Assembly (NCBI GenBank): GCA_002711555.1
Contig: PARQ01000008.1
Location: 108,482-115,900 of the forward strand
Direction: 5' to 3'
Length of the DNA: 7,419 nt
Source: Rhodospirillaceae bacterium
GTDB taxonomy: Bacteria; Pseudomonadota; Alphaproteobacteria; UBA8366
This document shows positions 5,411 through 7,419 of the stretch, piece by piece. Under the pieces are notes generated by a model that saw only the letters and a program-made list of their open reading frames with translations, was not told the origin of the DNA and made no database searches. Made by a program: the position numbers and the translations under genes. How positions within the stretch are numbered: the first letter of the stretch is position 1; every line of letters begins with the position of its first letter.

Positions 5411-6178
5411 ATGAAGAAAAAGAAAATATCATTTGTAGCTGCCAATATTATAGAGGCGCAGGAGGTTCTCAAAACACTTGAGAAGCGCTACGGAAATGTA
5501 GCGCCCGAAAATGCTGATGTAATTGTTGCTCTTGGTGGTGATGGTTTTATGCTTCGAATGCTGCATCAGTATAAAGCGCGAAAGATTCCAATCTATGGGA
5601 TGAATTGCGGGTCGGTTGGTTTTTTAATGAATACAAGAAGTGTCACAAATCTAGCCCATCGTATCTCTCAGGCTGAGTCTGTTGAAGTTCGCCCATTGGT
5701 GATGGAGACAGTACTCGTCGATGGTTCTATAAAAAAATCACATGCCATAAACGAGGTCGCTGTTCTCAGGCAAACGCAACAAGCTGCTAAAATCAGAGTG
5801 TTAGTTGATGAAATCGAACGTATTCCAGAGTTGATCTGCGATGGAGTCCTAGTAGCTACACCTGCCGGCAGCACCGCATACAACCTTTCAGCTCATGGCC
5901 CGATTCTTCCATTGAATGCAAACGTTTTGTGCCTTACACCCATCAGCGCTTTTCGCCCTCGGCGTTGGCGGGGAGCTATAGTTCCCTGTCAGGCAAAAAT
6001 TCGCTTTGAAATTCTCGAGTCAACGAAGAGGCCAGTTTGCGCAAGTGCCGATGACTTTGAGGTGCGGCAAGTAGTAAGTGTGAGCATTGAGCAAGCCCAG
6101 GCCGTATCTATGACTTTATTGTTCGATCCAGAACATAATCTTGAGTCACGTATCCTTAAGGAACAGTTCACCTTATAA
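5411..6178 (+). CDS. nadK: NAD kinase
   Basis: NAD kinase phosphorylates NAD at the 2'-hydroxyl of its adenosine ribose, using ATP, and is the only known route to NADP in most bacteria. The 255-residue protein is the short alphaproteobacterial form. It carries the catalytic GGDG at 42-45 (Asp44), NCGSVGFLMN at 65-74, the NE pair at 114-115 (INEVAV), CDGVLVATPAGSTAYNLSAHGP at about 143-164 for NAD binding, and the LTPISAFRPRRWRG stretch at about 175-188. In this lineage the family's GGP is AHGP. ATG at 5411 is the first start after an in-frame TAG at 5396-5398; GGA (5403-5405) gives only a weak ribosome site. The stop lies 4 bp from that of the convergent amidohydrolase gene. The protein is cytoplasmic and the gene appears monocistronic. 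Confidence 0.97.
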   Translation: MKKKKISFVAANIIEAQEVLKTLEKRYGNVAPENADVIVALGGDGFMLRMLHQYKARKIPIYGMNCGSVGFLMNTRSVTNLAHRISQAESVEVRPLVMETVLVDGSIKKSHAINEVAVLRQTQQAAKIRVLVDEIERIPELICDGVLVATPAGSTAYNLSAHGPILPLNANVLCLTPISAFRPRRWRGAIVPCQAKIRFEILESTKRPVCASADDFEVRQVVSVSIEQAQAVSMTLLFDPEHNLESRILKEQFTL

Positions 6179-6182
6179 TTTT

Positions 6183-7097
6183 TTATTCCGCAGCGACCGA
6201 AATCTGCTGATTTGAAAACCTGGCTAATTCGTTCAAAAGTTGGTTTATGTTAGCTTTTAATGTGTCAAAACTTGCGAGGCGTTCTAGGCTACGTTCATTC
6301 ATATAAATAGCACGGTTGATTTCTATCTGTATGGAGTGCCGGGCGCTTCCTGGGTCTGAATGAGCCCGAACAAGTTCAACTCCTTTATATGGATCATTTA
6401 AAGCAACCGCGTATCCCATCTCTTCAAGTGTTTTTGAAAGCACTTTACGTAATCTTATGTCACAAGTAGTTCCGTCTCGATCTCCCAGCACAAAATCCGC
6501 AGGCACCCTTCCACAGCGGGTCATAACACTTGGGGCACTTCCGCTCGGCATGGAGTGACAATTAATATGCCACGTCTCACCGAACTGTTTATGCAACGTG
6601 TCAATTGCATTAGAGAGACATTGGTGGTAGGGCCGCCAATATTTTTCAATCCTATGTCGGACTTTCGCCTCCGTCAAACGATGGCGATACATGGGCATTT
6701 CCGGTGGGCACAGTCGCCAAATTAACCCATGACCTAGTCGGGCTTTCTCGCCCATAATAATTGGTGACGGCCAATCGTCCTCCACCAGATCCGGATCAAG
6801 ATCGTCAAGTGATCGATTTGGATCAATGTAGCTTCGCGGATAAAGTGCTTCTATGAAAGTAGCCCCATGCCGAGGCGCATCACTAAATAATTCACCGACA
6901 TAACTATCTTCGGCCCTGCGCAACATAATTTTTGGAACCAAGCAGTCAAAGTCAGCCGGATAATTGGTGCCACTATGAGGCGAGTCTACGACAATGGGCA
7001 CGACTGGTTTTTCAGGAGCTACTCTTTTTAAGACTTTAGGTATTGATGAAGAGTGAAATCCATCTGCAGTTTTATAGTGAAAATATTTATTAATCAT
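6183..7097 (-). CDS. N-formylglutamate amidohydrolase family protein
   Basis: Members of this family (FGase, PF05013) hydrolyse N-formylglutamate to formate and glutamate, the last step of one histidine degradation route. The 304-residue product shows DSPHSGTNYP (38-47), SYIDPNRS (89-96), the probable metal-binding INCHSMP (178-184), LGDRDGT (204-210), and the closing SIQIEINRAIYM (255-266). No other hut gene is in the window, so I call the family rather than HutG; many alphaproteobacteria have stand-alone copies of unclear substrate. ATG at 7097 gives about 30 residues before the first core strand and has only a weak ribosome site. A -10-like TATAAC on the minus strand (7148-7153) with a poor -35 (CGTACA) could be its promoter. 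It is convergent with nadK (4-bp gap) and lies 130 bp downstream of a PLP-enzyme gene on the same strand. Confidence 0.9.
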   Translation of the reverse strand: MINKYFHYKTADGFHSSSIPKVLKRVAPEKPVVPIVVDSPHSGTNYPADFDCLVPKIMLRRAEDSYVGELFSDAPRHGATFIEALYPRSYIDPNRSLDDLDPDLVEDDWPSPIIMGEKARLGHGLIWRLCPPEMPMYRHRLTEAKVRHRIEKYWRPYHQCLSNAIDTLHKQFGETWHINCHSMPSGSAPSVMTRCGRVPADFVLGDRDGTTCDIRLRKVLSKTLEEMGYAVALNDPYKGVELVRAHSDPGSARHSIQIEINRAIYMNERSLERLASFDTLKANINQLLNELARFSNQQISVAAE

Positions 7098-7227
7098 TCT
7101 TGTGCCGCTTTCACTACTGCAAATGTTAAAAAGAAGTAATCGGATTAGTTATAATGGTTTTTGCCAACTCTGTACGTTTTGCCACGATAATAATCAGTGT
7201 AGCAAGGTTCATAACCCAAATCTTCCC
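7098..7227. other. Spacer between the PLP-enzyme gene and the amidohydrolase gene
   Basis: This 130-bp gap separates two genes on the same strand. It contains a direct repeat of TTTTGCCA (7159-7166 and 7177-7184, 18 bp start to start) and a possible minus-strand -10 TATAAC at 7148-7153. There is no GC-rich hairpin with a T-run, so no ordinary terminator for the PLP-enzyme gene is evident, and readthrough into the amidohydrolase gene is possible. Confidence 0.5.
7159..7184. repeat. Two TTTTGCCA direct repeats, 18 bp apart
   Basis: Identical 8-mers at 7159-7166 and 7177-7184 are separated by ACTCTGTACG. They lie just upstream of the candidate amidohydrolase promoter on the minus strand (reading TGGCAAAA twice). 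Tandem spacing of just under two helical turns would suit an activator or repressor binding on one DNA face, but eight bases is short. Confidence 0.35.
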
Positions 7228-7419
7228 TCAAAGCTTTAACGCCCCCGCTATAGCATCAACCGCTTTCAATCCACTTCCAGTTAGTATAAGGACCACCTTT
7301 TCATCATGACCAATAGACCCATCTTCAAACAACGTTTTTAGGCCCGCCGCCCCCGCCGCTGTTGTGGGTTCCACAAAAAGCCCTTTCTGGCAAAGTGCTT
7401 TCAAAGAGGCCTCGATTTC
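7228..7419 (-). CDS. Threonine-synthase-like PLP-dependent enzyme, C-terminal fragment
   Basis: Only the last 63 codons are in the window; the start and the catalytic lysine lie beyond the right edge. The visible part matches the C-terminus of fold-type II PLP enzymes of the threonine synthase group. It has EIEASLKALCQKGLFVEPTTAAG (compare the family's glycine/Glu-Pro-Thr/Ser-Ala-Ala segment), DEKVVLILTGSGLKA, and a short final helix ending AGALKL before a TGA. LTGSGLK is the stretch that contacts the cofactor ring in this family. Threonine synthase converts O-phosphohomoserine to threonine, but a threonine dehydratase-like or other related enzyme cannot be excluded from this fragment. It lies upstream of the amidohydrolase gene on the same strand. 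Confidence 0.75.
   Translation of the reverse strand, partial: EIEASLKALCQKGLFVEPTTAAGAAGLKTLFEDGSIGHDEKVVLILTGSGLKAVDAIAGALKL

Noticed and set aside
6171..6190. Bidirectional terminator between nadK and the amidohydrolase gene
   Set aside because: The gap is 4 bp of A/T and no stem is formed by the surrounding bases; TTATAATTTTTTATT is only an AT-rich run.
1..7419. CRISPR array, tRNA, rRNA, insertion sequence or prophage
   Set aside because: There are no regularly spaced repeats, cloverleaf-like sequence, rRNA-like stretch, transposase motif or terminal inverted repeats visible.

Overview
The window most likely comes from a flagellated, AT-leaning alphaproteobacterium, perhaps a marine or Rhodospirillales-like lineage. 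The lineage is inferred from how I recall alphaproteobacterial FliI, MoaA and NAD kinase look, for example the TPISAFRPRRWRG stretch of NadK. No rRNA or other marker gene is present to confirm it. The genes are mostly chromosomal housekeeping genes. I see no tRNA, rRNA, CRISPR array, insertion sequence or prophage gene.

Layout: (1) 1-1552, minus, the flagellar export ATPase gene fliI, complete at its N-terminus and still open at the left edge, with an unusual Ala/Pro/Ser-rich C-terminal tail. (2) 1553-1908, a divergent intergenic region with several inverted repeats and a promoter for the next gene. (3) 1909-2607, plus, a DUF4213/DUF364 putative metal-chelation protein, overlapping by 4 bp at its end with (4) 2604-3215, minus, mobA. 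(5) 3216-3614, a second divergent spacer leading to (6) 3615-4640, plus, moaA. (7) 4649-5050, minus, a SnoaL/NTF2-like small protein. (8) 5051-5410, a third divergent spacer with two perfect palindromes and an SD-masking hairpin. (9) 5411-6178, plus, NAD kinase. (10) 6183-7097, minus, an N-formylglutamate amidohydrolase family protein. (11) 7228-7419, minus, the C-terminal end of a threonine-synthase-like PLP enzyme.

Functionally, moaA (first step, GTP to a cyclic pyranopterin precursor) and mobA (last nucleotide-attachment step, Mo-molybdopterin to the guanine dinucleotide form) form a split molybdenum cofactor locus. The DUF364 gene lies beside it and is the most interesting neighbour, because that family has been proposed to chelate heavy metal. 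The other genes (flagellar ATPase, NAD kinase, formylglutamate hydrolase, PLP enzyme) show no obvious shared pathway.

The organisation is striking. From fliI to the amidohydrolase, strands alternate gene by gene. Convergent partners abut (4-bp overlap, 8-bp gap, 4-bp gap), while divergent partners are separated by about 350-400 bp of AT-rich, palindrome-containing DNA. Nearly all regulatory DNA is therefore in three divergent spacers, and convergent pairs have no room for an ordinary terminator between them. I found no clearly new multi-gene system. The best leads are the FliI tail, the DUF364-Moco association, and the structured spacers.
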